From: Zelopaecilomyces penicillatus
Lineage: Eukaryota > Ascomycota > Sordariomycetes > Hypocreales > Pseudodiploosporaceae
DNA: 64,000 nucleotides
NCBI GenBank assembly: GCA_005765155.1
Contig: VCCP01000001.1
Span: 4,340,001-4,404,000, forward strand
Direction: 5' to 3'
The notes under the pieces were generated by a model. It was not told the origin of the DNA and searched no databases. It saw nothing but the letters and a program-made list of their open reading frames with translations. Shown here piece after piece: positions 43,553 through 53,079 of this stretch (its first letter is position 1; each line of letters begins with the position of its first letter). Position numbers and translations under genes: made by a program.

Positions 43553-44689
43553 ATGTCTGGCCAGAACAACTGGCAAGAGGAGGCGATGCGACGCCTTCGC
43601 CAGATGCAATCCCAGGGTGGACGCGGCCGTGGAAGCCCGCAGATGCCCAAGGGCTCCAGCGGTGCGCTTATTGCTGGTGCGCTGCTTGCTGGCGGTGCAT
43701 GGGCGCTGTCTAACTCATTGTTCAACGTCGATGGTGGTCATCGCGCTATCAAGTATCAGAGGTTAAGTGGTGTCAGCAAGGAGATTTATGCGGAAGGTAG
43801 GCAAACATGGCATTTAAACATTCAAGCGTTGGACAGCACGGAAGAGGCAACCCTTGACTTTGTTGGATATTCGGGTTGAGCTTTTTGATGAGCAGAAGGC
43901 TGACAACTGAGCGTCACAGGTACACATATCAACATTCCTTGGTTCGAGACTCCAGTCATCTACGACGTGCGAGCGAAGCCGCGCAATGTAGCTTCCCTGA
44001 CAGGTACCAAGGACTTGCAGATGGTCAACATCACCTGCAGAGTGCTGTCGAGGCCAGAGATAGCTGCCTTGCCTCAGATTTACAGAACACTTGGAACAGA
44101 TTACGATGAGCGGGTGCTACCTTCAATTGTCAATGAGGTGCTGAAGAGCGTTGTTGCTCAGTTCAATGCCAGCCAGCTTATCACTCAGCGAGATATGGTG
44201 GCTAAACTTGTTCGTGAGAACCTGGCTCGTCGGGCTGCCCGCTTCAATATCGTTCTTGATGATGTGTCTTTGACTGTGAGTACACCGCCAGGCCCATAAT
44301 CAACTGCCGTTGCCTCTTGCAGCCTTTATGGTATAGAGAGTCCTTGCTAACATGCAATATTTCAGCACCTTGCCTTTTCCCCCGAATTCACGGCTGCCGT
44401 TGAAGCCAAACAGGTTGCTCAGCAGGAAGCCCAGCGCGCGGCATTTGTTGTCGACAAAGCTAGACAGGAGAAGCAGGCTATGGTGGTCAAGGCTCAGGGT
44501 GAGGCTCGTTCTGCTGAGCTCATCGGTGAGGCCATTAAGAAGAGCAAGACGTACTTGGAGCTCAAGAAGATTGAGAACGCCAGGCTTATTGCCCAGCAGT
44601 TCCAGGAGTCTGGGGCCAAGAACAGGATTATGCTTGACTCTGAAGGTCTAGGGCTGAATGTGTTTGAGACGACATCAGAATCGAAGTAA
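43553..44689 (+). CDS. PHB2: Prohibitin-2 (mitochondrial inner membrane scaffold)
   Basis: Predicted product is 307 aa from exons 43553-43796, 43920-44275 and 44366-44689 (introns 123 and 90 bp). The N-terminal head is Gln/Arg/Gly-rich, then one hydrophobic segment (about 37-56, ALIAGALLAGGAWALSN) that anchors it in the inner membrane facing the intermembrane space. The SPFH/PHB domain follows: NVDGGHRAIKYQRLSGV, THINIPWFETPVIYDVRAKP, LGTDYDERVLPSIVNEVLKS, FNIVLDDVSLTHLAFSPEFT. A coiled-coil (VEAKQVAQQEAQRAAFVVDKA) leads to the C-terminus. It assembles with Phb1 into ring complexes that stabilise respiratory enzymes and regulate m-AAA protease. RUB1 follows on the same strand. Confidence 0.97.
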
Positions 44690-45163
44690 AATGGTTGCAC
44701 GGGTTGGAAGAGGGATGTATGAGATAATGGAATCTCCACTGTATGTCTGGTCGCACGGAACTGTATTATAGGGATCAACGGGTAAAAGCACCGCAACCAC
44801 TTACCTACACTATTATCTTGATGATTTTGCTATGGAAAATGTCCGGGGAAGCCCGGCGTTTGGTTTGTTAATATTGATCCGTGGGGAGTGTCGTTTGTCT
44901 TCAGACGGCTAAGCCGCCCTTTTGTAGCTAGCTGCTGTTGTTGCTGCCTTCGTCACTGGCAGCGACCCCACCACCAACCAACCCATCAACCATCCCACCT
45001 CGTTCTGCCTATTCTAATCTTCCTCGCACTTCCACTCACGGCAACTTCTTACCAACGTCTACCGTCTCCCTTCCGCCTACGCCGTAAAATAGCACAGCTG
45101 TCTTGCTGTTGAAAATAAAGATTTCTCTTGCATTCCGACCGCCAAGCGCGCAGATAGCTCATC
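44690..45163. promoter_or_regulatory. PHB2–RUB1 intergenic region
   Basis: 474 bp between two genes on the same strand: PHB2 3' UTR, then a C/T-rich RUB1 promoter and 5' UTR (45000-45110). Nothing else recognised. Confidence 0.5.
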
Positions 45164-45747
45164 ATGTTGATCAAGTCAGTATTAGCCGAACGGTGTCCCA
45201 GGCATCCCCGTCTCGAAGGGCGGAAATTAGCTATATGCTCTCCTGATTTGCACACGTATTGACTTACACTGTACTGATACGAACCGTTATATACAGGGTG
45301 CGAACGTTGACCGGCAAGGAGATCGAGCTGGACATTGAGATGGACTACAAGGTGCGTTTAGGACTGATATCGCAAACAACAAAACAAAGGAGGACAGTGA
45401 TACCAGAGCGGCTAAAGTACTGACGGCTTTTCACCCATGCTATAGGTCTCTCAGATCAAGGAGAAGGTAGAAGAGAAGGAAGGCATCCCGCCCGTGCAGC
45501 AGCGTCTGATTCATGGCGGCAAGCAAATGTACGGAACCCCCCTCTCGCTTCCACCACCTCTTTATTACACACACTCCTTCTATCTTGATTTTTTGCTATT
45601 CAAGGGGAAAAGTTACAGCTAGCTGACAGCCAAACCCCCTGGGCTCTATCGTATAGGACCGACGACAAGACCGCTGCCGAGTACAACCTCACCGCTGGCG
45701 ACACCCTGCATCTGGTTCTGGCCCTGCGAGGAGGACGACTCCTATGA
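45164..45747 (+). CDS. RUB1: Ubiquitin-like modifier NEDD8/Rub1
   Basis: Predicted product is 79 aa from four exons: 45164-45174 (11 nt), 45297-45351, 45446-45528 and 45657-45747. Exon-intron phases agree (240 nt). The spliced product starts MLIKVRTLTGKEIELDIEMD, then EKEGIPPVQQRLIHGGKQM, then KTAAEYNLTAGDTLHLVLAL and ends RGG-RLL. MLIKVRTLTGKEI and the Leu-Ala-Leu-Arg-Gly-Gly end separate it from ubiquitin (which has MQIFVK and LRLRGG); Ala at the position before LRGG is the NEDD8 hallmark that selects its E1. The RLL after the diglycine must be removed by a Yuh1/UCHL3- or DEN1-type protease. Rub1/NEDD8 modifies cullins. Three introns in a 79-residue gene make it easy to miss. Confidence 0.96.
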
Positions 45748-46637
45748 TTGAGAAAGGGGAAAGAATTAAAAACAAATGGGAAAAATATAAAAGATGGGGT
45801 GGGCAAATATTCTCAGTGGCATTATTCTGCTCATAAGGAGGTTTGTTACGATTCGTAGGGAGTCGGCGCCTACTGAGATTAGACTACAACAACGAACATG
45901 ACAATATCCATCACTTGTGCGGGATAGCTAGACGTGCATGGTTGAGTGTATTAGAGAAGCTTGATTTCTAGCACGTCAAGTACCCGTGTCTTTTGACTAT
46001 GTTGTGGATGCTGATGACGAGATATTTGCTATGCTCTAAACCAATGTAAGAGCAATCAAGTGGTAGGGCTGCTTACATCATGCGTTTATAATGCTTATAA
46101 TGCTTATGATGCTCGTCTTGGTAGTGTCTTAGGTATGTATAGTAAAACAGGTAAGGCGCGAATAACAGTCCTCTTTAGAAACACGATAGGTTCTCATAGT
46201 CTTATAGACTTCAGCGAAGCGTTCAAGGCATATTTACAAGTTACTGCTGGCAAGATCGGATCAATACTATCAGTATTGAAATCAAGTTGGCAAGACTTTG
46301 TATCGAGGGTCAACTATCGCTTGTGATCTATTCCTGCAACGCAAGCCACTCACGCCCCGAAATGCCCACCCGTTATGAAGAGGTACACATGACCTGCACA
46401 CACCTCATCTCCATTTGTCCAGTCCCAGTCTTACAATTCCAATATCTTTACCCAAACTCCTTTGTTTCATGCAATCAATCAATCGCTAAAGTGGGCAGTC
46501 ACCTCACTCGACAGGAACAAATAGAAACTCAAAAAACCATCAAATGAAATGTATGTGTACATTGATGAGGAAAAAATCGCGTCTCAGAAGAGCCATGTGG
46601 AAATGACCAGTGAATGAAATACGCTCATGCGTGTTCA
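45748..46637. other. 3' intergenic between convergent RUB1 and ELA1
   Basis: 890 bp. A short tandem array of a 9-mer (AATGCTTAT-like, three units, about 46089-46115) stands out. The frame at 46060-46326 has no recognisable features and is probably noise. Confidence 0.45.
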
Positions 46638-47882
46638 TTACATTCTCTTCTTGGGCCTCATAAAAATGTTGACGGCCTTGCGTTTGCGTTGATTTGCAGC
46701 TTCTGGCTGCACTGCCGCAAGATCCTCAAGGAGCTCGTCAGCTGTCCTTGGCGAAGATGAAAGCGGGTCTCTAAGCTCTCGAGGTGGAGTTGTTTGAGTG
46801 TGAGACAAGTCTTGAGGGGTGTTGTTTTCTTCTACCAGTGTAGATGTTTGTTGTTGTTTAGAAGTTGGCTTTGAGCGCTCGCTAGGATATGGCTCTCTTC
46901 TATATAGCCTAGAGACGGAGTTTTTGGGGTTGTTTGATAGAATCCCCGGCATCTTTTTCGGCATAGCAGAAGAAGGTTTAGACGGTGATCTTGCCTGACC
47001 AAATTGTTTGTGGAATGAGGAAGTGGTAGGTTTGGCGGCACTTTTGACCACAGGCTTTGCGTGCTGATATTTGGCTTGTGGCCTTTCAGGCTCATCATCG
47101 TCATCGGCATCATCATCGTATTCCTCTTCCGACTCAGACAAGAAAGCGGCACGTTGCTCATGCTCTTCAACAGCAGATAGTTTCTCAGGAACCTTAACTG
47201 TAGGACGGTAAACCGGCTGGGATGCCCTTTGATAGTCATTGACCATAGCAGACGGAGCTTGTCTAACTGGCATCTGCTTCGATGGTGCTCGTATAGATTT
47301 TGATAGAGAGCCGTGTATGTTGGCAATCTCTTTGACTTCTCGACGCACTTTGCGCATAACACTGGCGCCATTTGCCGTCTTGGTACGGCTTCCGCCGCCA
47401 AAGAGCATCCCGCTGGCTGATGAGAATTCACCTCGAGGGCCACCCCCACGCCTGGTTGCAAGTTTGCTAATGCGAGGTGGTAGCTTGCGATCAATGATCT
47501 TGCTGGTGTTTTGCTCCTTGTCCTGTCTAAGGCCGGCAAGGGCGATCTTGAGTTTGTTCTCGCTTTCTTCAAGATTTTTGTCATGGTCTCTCTTGTACTT
47601 CTCCCAGACTCGATGCCACTTCTTGGGGTCTTGAGGCTTATATAAGTTCGCCTTGTACTCGAGGGGGAATTCCCGCTCAATAATCTTGAGCCAAATCTCT
47701 CCAGTCTCACCCTGAATATGTGGGGAGTTGAGTTCAATCTGACGCAGCTGGTGTGCGTTGTCAACCCTGAGGAGGATATAACGGACATTCTCATAGGGAA
47801 GATAGTCGCCAACGCTGTCAAGCGCTTTGATGTTCTTAACGCAAGCCATTGTAGCGAGTTCCATGAGAGATTTGGGAGACAT
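46638..47882 (-). CDS. ELA1: Elongin-A (Ela1) family protein
   Basis: 414 aa, single exon, starting at the first in-frame ATG (47882). The frame upstream is open to 48014 but begins with TTG and is treated as 5' UTR. The N-terminus has a BC-box-like helix (SLMELATMACVKNI) followed by an F-box-like helix bundle: LDSVGDYLPYENVRYILLRV, QLRQIELNSPHIQGETGEIW, and LKIIEREFPLEY. The segment WHRVWEKYKRDHDKNLEESENKLKIAL is the conserved elongin-A region. The remainder is disordered, Arg/Ser/Lys-rich, with an acidic patch and a basic C-terminus (RKRKAVNIFMRPKKRM). Elongin A binds elongin C and acts as an E3 adaptor for stalled Rpb1 and as an elongation factor. Divergent from TFG2, another Pol II gene. 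Confidence 0.9.
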   Translation of the reverse strand: MSPKSLMELATMACVKNIKALDSVGDYLPYENVRYILLRVDNAHQLRQIELNSPHIQGETGEIWLKIIEREFPLEYKANLYKPQDPKKWHRVWEKYKRDHDKNLEESENKLKIALAGLRQDKEQNTSKIIDRKLPPRISKLATRRGGGPRGEFSSASGMLFGGGSRTKTANGASVMRKVRREVKEIANIHGSLSKSIRAPSKQMPVRQAPSAMVNDYQRASQPVYRPTVKVPEKLSAVEEHEQRAAFLSESEEEYDDDADDDDEPERPQAKYQHAKPVVKSAAKPTTSSFHKQFGQARSPSKPSSAMPKKMPGILSNNPKNSVSRLYRREPYPSERSKPTSKQQQTSTLVEENNTPQDLSHTQTTPPRELRDPLSSSPRTADELLEDLAAVQPEAANQRKRKAVNIFMRPKKRM

Positions 47883-48835
47883 GATGGAAGGAGGTTCTGG
47901 GGCAATGGCCCAGAGAAAAGGGTAGGAAAAGGCTGGATTTATATAGGCGGTCGCTCTTGCAAGGTTTGGAGAAACGGGTCGACAGTCCCAAGCCTTCTGC
48001 GCAACAAAAGCCAATGCGGAAACTGATCAAACGTCAAGGTTCATCATCCACAAATATTGAAAGTGAACATGTGATAGCCAAGCGACGGTAGAAGCGGATA
48101 GACTCGGATAGACTTGTAGGGCAAATCGTCGAAACCGAATCGCTGGGATAGGCAGGATACAACAGCCAGTCGCTGAGGGCTTGGATGGCTTGTATGGATG
48201 GTAGGTCGCGCTTGATAGACAATCGGTCGCTTCGTCTTGTGTTCGTCAAATGTAAATGCGCTTTTGGGAAGCACCGGCGGTAAAGATGAGTTTTTCGAGG
48301 CGGGTTTGTAAAGAGCGACATCCAGCGAAGCCCTTTTATAAGAAGTTGAGATTAAGGTTGTTGGCTGGAGATGTGAGGCTGGAGTGAGTAGAAAGTGTAA
48401 TTACTGTCACCTTTAGCTCGGCACCTGTAATGGTGTACATACATAACATGGTAGGTTGAGTTTCCAGCGCATAACTCAACAGGCTACTCTAATCCATCCC
48501 CAAGGGGCTCGTCATAGGCCCACCCAAAGCATAATTCAAGCACAAAGTCAACCTAGATGCACAAGTGCAGAAAGGGTCAAATCCGGACTAGCGCGCTGTG
48601 GCATCCAGCCTGGGGGCCTCTGAATCCTTGCCTTTGGCGGCTGGAAGCCACTGAAGCTCACTGCTCATTTCGTCACTGGAGAACAGTCACCCAAGTCACC
48701 TACCATCAACTACTGCCCACGCATCTCCAGGCAGTCACAGGTGCCAACTTCTCCCATTTACCCACCAGGCTCCTATCTCGCCACCAATTGCCTCAACATC
48801 ATCTCGTTGCCGCGACTCTGGAGCAGAAGCCCACC
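47883..48835. promoter_or_regulatory. Divergent ELA1/TFG2 intergenic region
   Basis: 953 bp between two Pol II genes. The plus-strand frame open from an ATG at 48557 into TFG2 would add 93 non-conserved residues; I read it as 5' UTR because the ATG at 48836 sits in a strong CCACCATGG context. Confidence 0.45.
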
Positions 48836-50085
48836 ATGGCAGACACCAGCGTCGTCAAACCCGAGCCGGAGGGTTCGCCTGCCCCGATGGACGTGGACGA
48901 CATGTTTGAAGACGCGGGCGACCTCGACTTCTACGACAAGACTCCTGGCCAGCCCTTCGAGACGCTCTATCTCGCGCGCATTCCAAAGTACATGTGGGAC
49001 GCATGGTTGAAGTTGACGGAGAGATTAGACGACGACGACGAGATCCAGATTGGTACACTGCGTACTTGGAACGAACCCCAAGCAGATCCTAACGCGGAGG
49101 GAGGCTCTCGCGAAGTAACGAAGCTGCGCATGCTTCTTGCACCAAATTGTCCAGAGCATCAGGCGCTGCCGCGAGAGTACGACCTCGAAGTCATGGACCA
49201 GGACGTCGGCAATCATTACATATACAGCGAGGAGGATCTCCCAGGCTTCAAGGCAAAGAACAAAGCTCGAGCTGATGCTGCCAATTCCGGGATTCCTGCT
49301 TCAATACTGAGGGCTAGAAGCAACAACAATAACAACAATAATGGAGAAAAGCCGACCTACGACCGGAGGAGTCGATACCAACCATACTATCGCAAGGCCA
49401 TTCCCAGTAAGCAGATCCGTAGAACCCCTTGGCCTGCTCAATGGCTGCCCTAAAGGCCGATTGCTGATGAATCATCTTCAGAGAAAACAAAAATGTTTGG
49501 GAAAATCCGTTACGATGTCCGCGTCGAGCCACGAAATATTCGTGAGGAAGAGCAGCTTCTGGCTAAGCGCATTTTCGATGCCGAAAATTCCAAGTCCAAG
49601 CTCAAGATCATTAGCCGAAACAAAGCGTCCTCCATTGTCAATCCTGGCACAGCTGGCGCTGTCAACTGGGCTGGCAGCTTCATCGTAATGATCCCAATTG
49701 CTTATCCCTCCGAAATTTCCATACTGACCCCTTTGATTAGAAAAATACTCCATCTACTACCAAGCCTAAGAAGGGCGAAATATTCAAGGCTGCTCGTATC
49801 CCCAAGAACCAGCTTCTCGATTTGATCTTCGAGTGTTTCCGGCTGTACCAGTACTGGTCTATGAAGGCACTAAGACAGAAAACTCAACAGCCAGACTCTT
49901 ATCTTCGCCAAGTACTAGAAGAAGTTGCTGTACTCAACAAGAGTGGTCCCTTTGCGAACCATTACTGCTTAAGCGATGCGTATAGAGACAAAGGTGGTGA
50001 TGAGGCTAAGGAGGCAGCTGCCGAGGTATTGGACGATGGAGATGATGATGAGCCTGACGAGATGGAGGATGTTCTCCCTTCGTAG
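48836..50085 (+). CDS. TFG2: TFIIF beta subunit (Tfg2)
   Basis: Predicted product is 372 aa from exons 48836-49406, 49482-49684 and 49741-50085 (introns 75 and 56 bp). The N-terminal half is the TFIIF-beta dimerisation fold: MFEDAGDLDFYDKTPGQPF, then LYLARIPKYMWDAWLKL, GTLRTWNEP, and REVTKLRMLL. A seven-Asn run (NNNNNNN, about 165) and a linker follow. After intron 1 KAIPKKTKMFGKIRYDVRVEP is the conserved region that continues into the winged helix. After intron 2 ARIPKNQLLDLIFECFRLYQYWSMKALRQ is the classic C-terminal winged-helix. The tail is acidic (EVLDDGDDDEPDEMEDV). Tfg2 with Tfg1 stabilises the Pol II pre-initiation complex. It shares an intergenic region with ELA1. Confidence 0.95.
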
Positions 50086-50617
50086 AGATTCTGCACTGGC
50101 GCTTGTGCTTTCGGAACAAATGCCAGCAGCGCGTAAGAGATGCTTCTTGTGGTAAAAGAAGAACGCTTGAGACCAGTCATGTACCACTATTGCGATCTTT
50201 TCATTCTTAGGCGTTGGCGCAGCGAACCCGGGTTATTTGATAGAAGACGATACCCTTAAGGGATTACACAGCATCGGACAATCTAGGGGGTAGAGGAACC
50301 AACTACCATGCTTTTACTAACTCTGCTTGCCGTGTTTGGTGAACGATGAGACAATCTCCGTTGACGAAGCATGGAAGAAGTGGCCTGGCCATCGGGTCTT
50401 CGCATTCAAGATTACCTCTTATGCAAGTTTAGACAAGTAGTAAACATGAACCATTGAATCCCCCCAACATCAAAGATGCCCCACTTCTATTATCCCATCA
50501 TCGATAACCCATCTTACCTATATTCAGTCAACAGTCCTACACCTACACTCACAGCGGGCCAATGTGCGGCCACAACGATAAAGAAAACCAGGCGCAATTT
50601 ACTTTCTTACATAGACC
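50086..50617. other. TFG2–HAD phosphatase intergenic region
   Basis: 532 bp: TFG2 3' UTR and the promoter of the next gene on the same strand. No gene recognised. Confidence 0.5.
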
Positions 50618-51487
50618 ATGGTCAGAATGCAGCTCATATTTGATTTCGATGGGACAATCACTGAGAAAGATACCATCTCCGTGCTTGTCCAGAGTGCCAT
50701 AGCGTTTCAAGAGAAGCATCACGGCAGACACCTCCAGGCGACATGGGATACGGCTGTCCAGAACTATCTGGATGATTACCGGGCATACAAGACCACCTAC
50801 CGCCCTACAGAGAGCCAGCGGCACTCCATGGCTGAGGAAGTGCAATTCCTGTCAGGGTTGAAGGATGTCGAGAACGCATCGGTGGACCGGGTTGGGCGGT
50901 CGGGTATCTTCTCTGGGCTTAGACAGGCGGATCTGTTCCAGATGGGGGTCAATTTGGTCAGCAGTGGAAACATAGTGCTACGAAGTGGATTCAAAGAGAC
51001 AGTTGAGCTTGCGGAGCGAAAGGGTTGGGGAATGAGTGTGCTCTCGGTGAATTGGTCCCAAGCGTTTATCGAAGGGGTTCTTCATCCCCTTTCGATCCCT
51101 GTTGTTGCAAACGAAATCGACAAGGACGGTCATATCCAAGGACCCGAGCTTCTAGGCAGAAGACTTACGACCTCCTCTGACAAAGCTACGTGGCTCAGGC
51201 GAGATGAGAATCCAGAGTGGCCAAGTGATGAGAAGATAATTTACTTTGGAGATTCAACCACGGATATGGAATGTCTGCTCCTCCGGGGTGGCATCGCCAT
51301 TTCAGCGACCACTTCAACAGACACCGAATTACCGTCATCATCGCCATCATCATCCCTGGTGCAAACGCTTAGCCGCGTTGGCGTCGGAGTCTCGCATGTC
51401 GGGAGCCGGCATGATGACGCAAACAGATCCACTATATACTGGGCACGGGACTTCGATGAAGTATTACGGAGCGGCATCCTTGACTGA
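50618..51487 (+). CDS. HAD-superfamily phosphatase, phosphoserine-phosphatase-like
   Basis: 289 aa, single exon. HAD motif I is FDFDGTITEKD (nucleophile Asp9, acid Asp11). Motif II is MSVLSVNWS. Motif III/IV lies at EKIIYFGDSTTDMECLL with Asp212 and Asp216, the Mg-binding DxxxD pair. A helical cap is inserted between motif I and II. The overall plan and length match fungal small-molecule HAD phosphatases (yeast Ynl010w/Pyp1-type). It is cytosolic, with no signal or membrane segment. Substrate not inferable; a phosphorylated polyol, amino acid or similar is possible. A Ser-rich insertion (SSSPSSS) near residue 242 is low-complexity. Confidence 0.8.
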   Translation: MVRMQLIFDFDGTITEKDTISVLVQSAIAFQEKHHGRHLQATWDTAVQNYLDDYRAYKTTYRPTESQRHSMAEEVQFLSGLKDVENASVDRVGRSGIFSGLRQADLFQMGVNLVSSGNIVLRSGFKETVELAERKGWGMSVLSVNWSQAFIEGVLHPLSIPVVANEIDKDGHIQGPELLGRRLTTSSDKATWLRRDENPEWPSDEKIIYFGDSTTDMECLLLRGGIAISATTSTDTELPSSSPSSSLVQTLSRVGVGVSHVGSRHDDANRSTIYWARDFDEVLRSGILD

Positions 51488-52105
51488 CGAACTGGAAACA
51501 GAATAGAGACGTAAAAGGACGTTGAGAATTGTTGACAAAGCCAGTGACAAATATCGTCATCTGCTGTTGCGCGTTGTCTTTCCACTGAACCATGCTGCCG
51601 TTATGAAGCCACTGGGACGTGCCTTTGTTCACCAACTTCCACCCCCTTTGCCCTGCACGCCTAACCTGTCTTTCTCCTCACATCTTCATTTAGAAGGAAG
51701 CCCCTTTTTAGCTTGAAAGTAGGCATCGGAGAGGCTAGCAGATGGGAGACTGCATATCACATGGGGGTAGAAGCTCAGGAGAAACAAACAAAGGGTTTAG
51801 CCCAGCTTCCAAAGATTGTTATAAATGGATCTTTAAGCCTTTGCAAAAGACAAGGAAAGAGTTGATCTGCGAATTAACATGTTGACTTACACAAACAAAG
51901 ACCCTGGCATTTAGACACGATCGTTTTAATAAAAGCAATCTTGACAACTCAACACCACTTACGATTGTGAAGCAAGAAGAAATCTACAACGAGAGTACAA
52001 AGACTCTAATAAGCCTTCTCGAACCTACTCTAGCAGCATACGGATTTACTCTACTCAACTTCATACTCTTCTCATTCCATTCCTCAATCAACGCCACCCC
52101 GCCCA
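51488..52105. other. HAD gene 3' flank and promoter of the next small gene
   Basis: 618 bp, A/T-leaning. No sustained coding frame. Confidence 0.5.
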
Positions 52106-52564
52106 ATGTGCACCTACGCACGAACAATATTCGACTGCAAACACGAAGTCTGGGGCCGCCGCCTCAAATTCTGTTGTGTCGGCGAGCATCACCAGGCTGG
52201 AGCCCTTCGGCATGACTGTGCGATACGTAAACCGCATGGCCTACATTCAAGGCGTCTGACTTGCAAGTGCCCCAAGTGTGTGGATCTGGATCGCAAGTTC
52301 GAGGTCTTGCGGGAGAGGCTGCAGGAGTGCCGCGAAACGTTTCGGCAAAGGTGGCCGGACTATACAGAGGGAGGTATTGTTGAGGCTGGGGAGATGGATA
52401 GTGAAAGCGGCGGCGACAGTGGTAATGCTAGTGGTAGTGGTAGTGGCAGTCGTGATGGTGATGGGGCAAGTAGCAGCAGGAGTGATCATGGAAGGGAAAC
52501 GGGAGAGATGAACGCAGATGGGATGATGCCAGCTACGAGGTTGGAATGTTGTCAGGGGAGTTAG
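52106..52564 (+). CDS. Small Cys-rich hypothetical protein (MCTYxRTxFxCxHxxWG type)
   Basis: 152 aa, single exon. The first ~65 residues carry spaced Cys/His: MCTYARTIFDCKHEVWGRR, then CCVGEHHQAGALRHDCAIRKPHG, then RRLTCKCPKCVDLDRKF. The CxY…C-x-H…C…H-x-C…C-x-C-x-x-C pattern could bind zinc. The rest is a low-complexity Ser/Gly/Asp tail encoded by a run of GGT/AGT codons. I recall the MCTY-x-R-T-x-F-x-C-x-H head from fungal hypothetical proteins, but I know of no function. No intron is needed. The homology call is from memory and should be confirmed. Confidence 0.6.
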   Translation: MCTYARTIFDCKHEVWGRRLKFCCVGEHHQAGALRHDCAIRKPHGLHSRRLTCKCPKCVDLDRKFEVLRERLQECRETFRQRWPDYTEGGIVEAGEMDSESGGDSGNASGSGSGSRDGDGASSSRSDHGRETGEMNADGMMPATRLECCQGS

Positions 52565-53079
52565 AGATGGTGATTGAAAAATAGATGGCCACCACCTACC
52601 AGAAGACCCAAATGAACTTCTTTGAAACGCTTTATTTTTCGGTGTGATATTGATGAAGAACTTCATGAGTTCTCTGTGAAGATAAATATAGTGATATATC
52701 AAGGACATAGGCGGCCAAGTCATTAAAGACTTTGATGCCCCGCATTCACAGGTAACGTACTCAAACATGTCAGATAAACCGGCAAAGTTACAGAATGATT
52801 CATCATCGAGGGAGAAGTCTCAAGTGAAACATATAGATTGCAATAGATCTAGTCACTCACAGGCATGTCGTTGGAGACACTTGCTAAGCCAATACGGCTC
52901 TCTGAAGCTAAAACTCCTTACCAACCATTATCCTATGCCTCGATTTTCCAACTCTTTGCAACTCTGCGGCAACATGATTTGGTAGAAGTTCCCCTTTCAA
53001 GGCAAAATCCATGAGCCTGCCCCAACCTGATGTAGATAGTACCTAGATATCCCCATACTGCAATGACATCCTGCTCGGT
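52565..53079. other. 3' intergenic between small Cys-rich gene and GH15 gene
   Basis: 515 bp between converging genes. No gene recognised. Confidence 0.5.

Noticed and set aside
46832..47905. 357-codon minus-strand frame overlapping ELA1
   Set aside because: Second frame of the same strand; ELA1 frame has the elongin-A conserved block, this one only Leu/Ser/Pro noise.
47883..48014. 44-residue N-terminal extension of ELA1
   Set aside because: Starts with TTG; no ATG in frame; the elongin-A block begins at the chosen Met.
48557..48835. 93-residue N-terminal extension of TFG2 from an upstream in-frame ATG
   Set aside because: The extension is not conserved TFIIF sequence, and the ATG at 48836 has a strong Kozak context (CCACCATGG).
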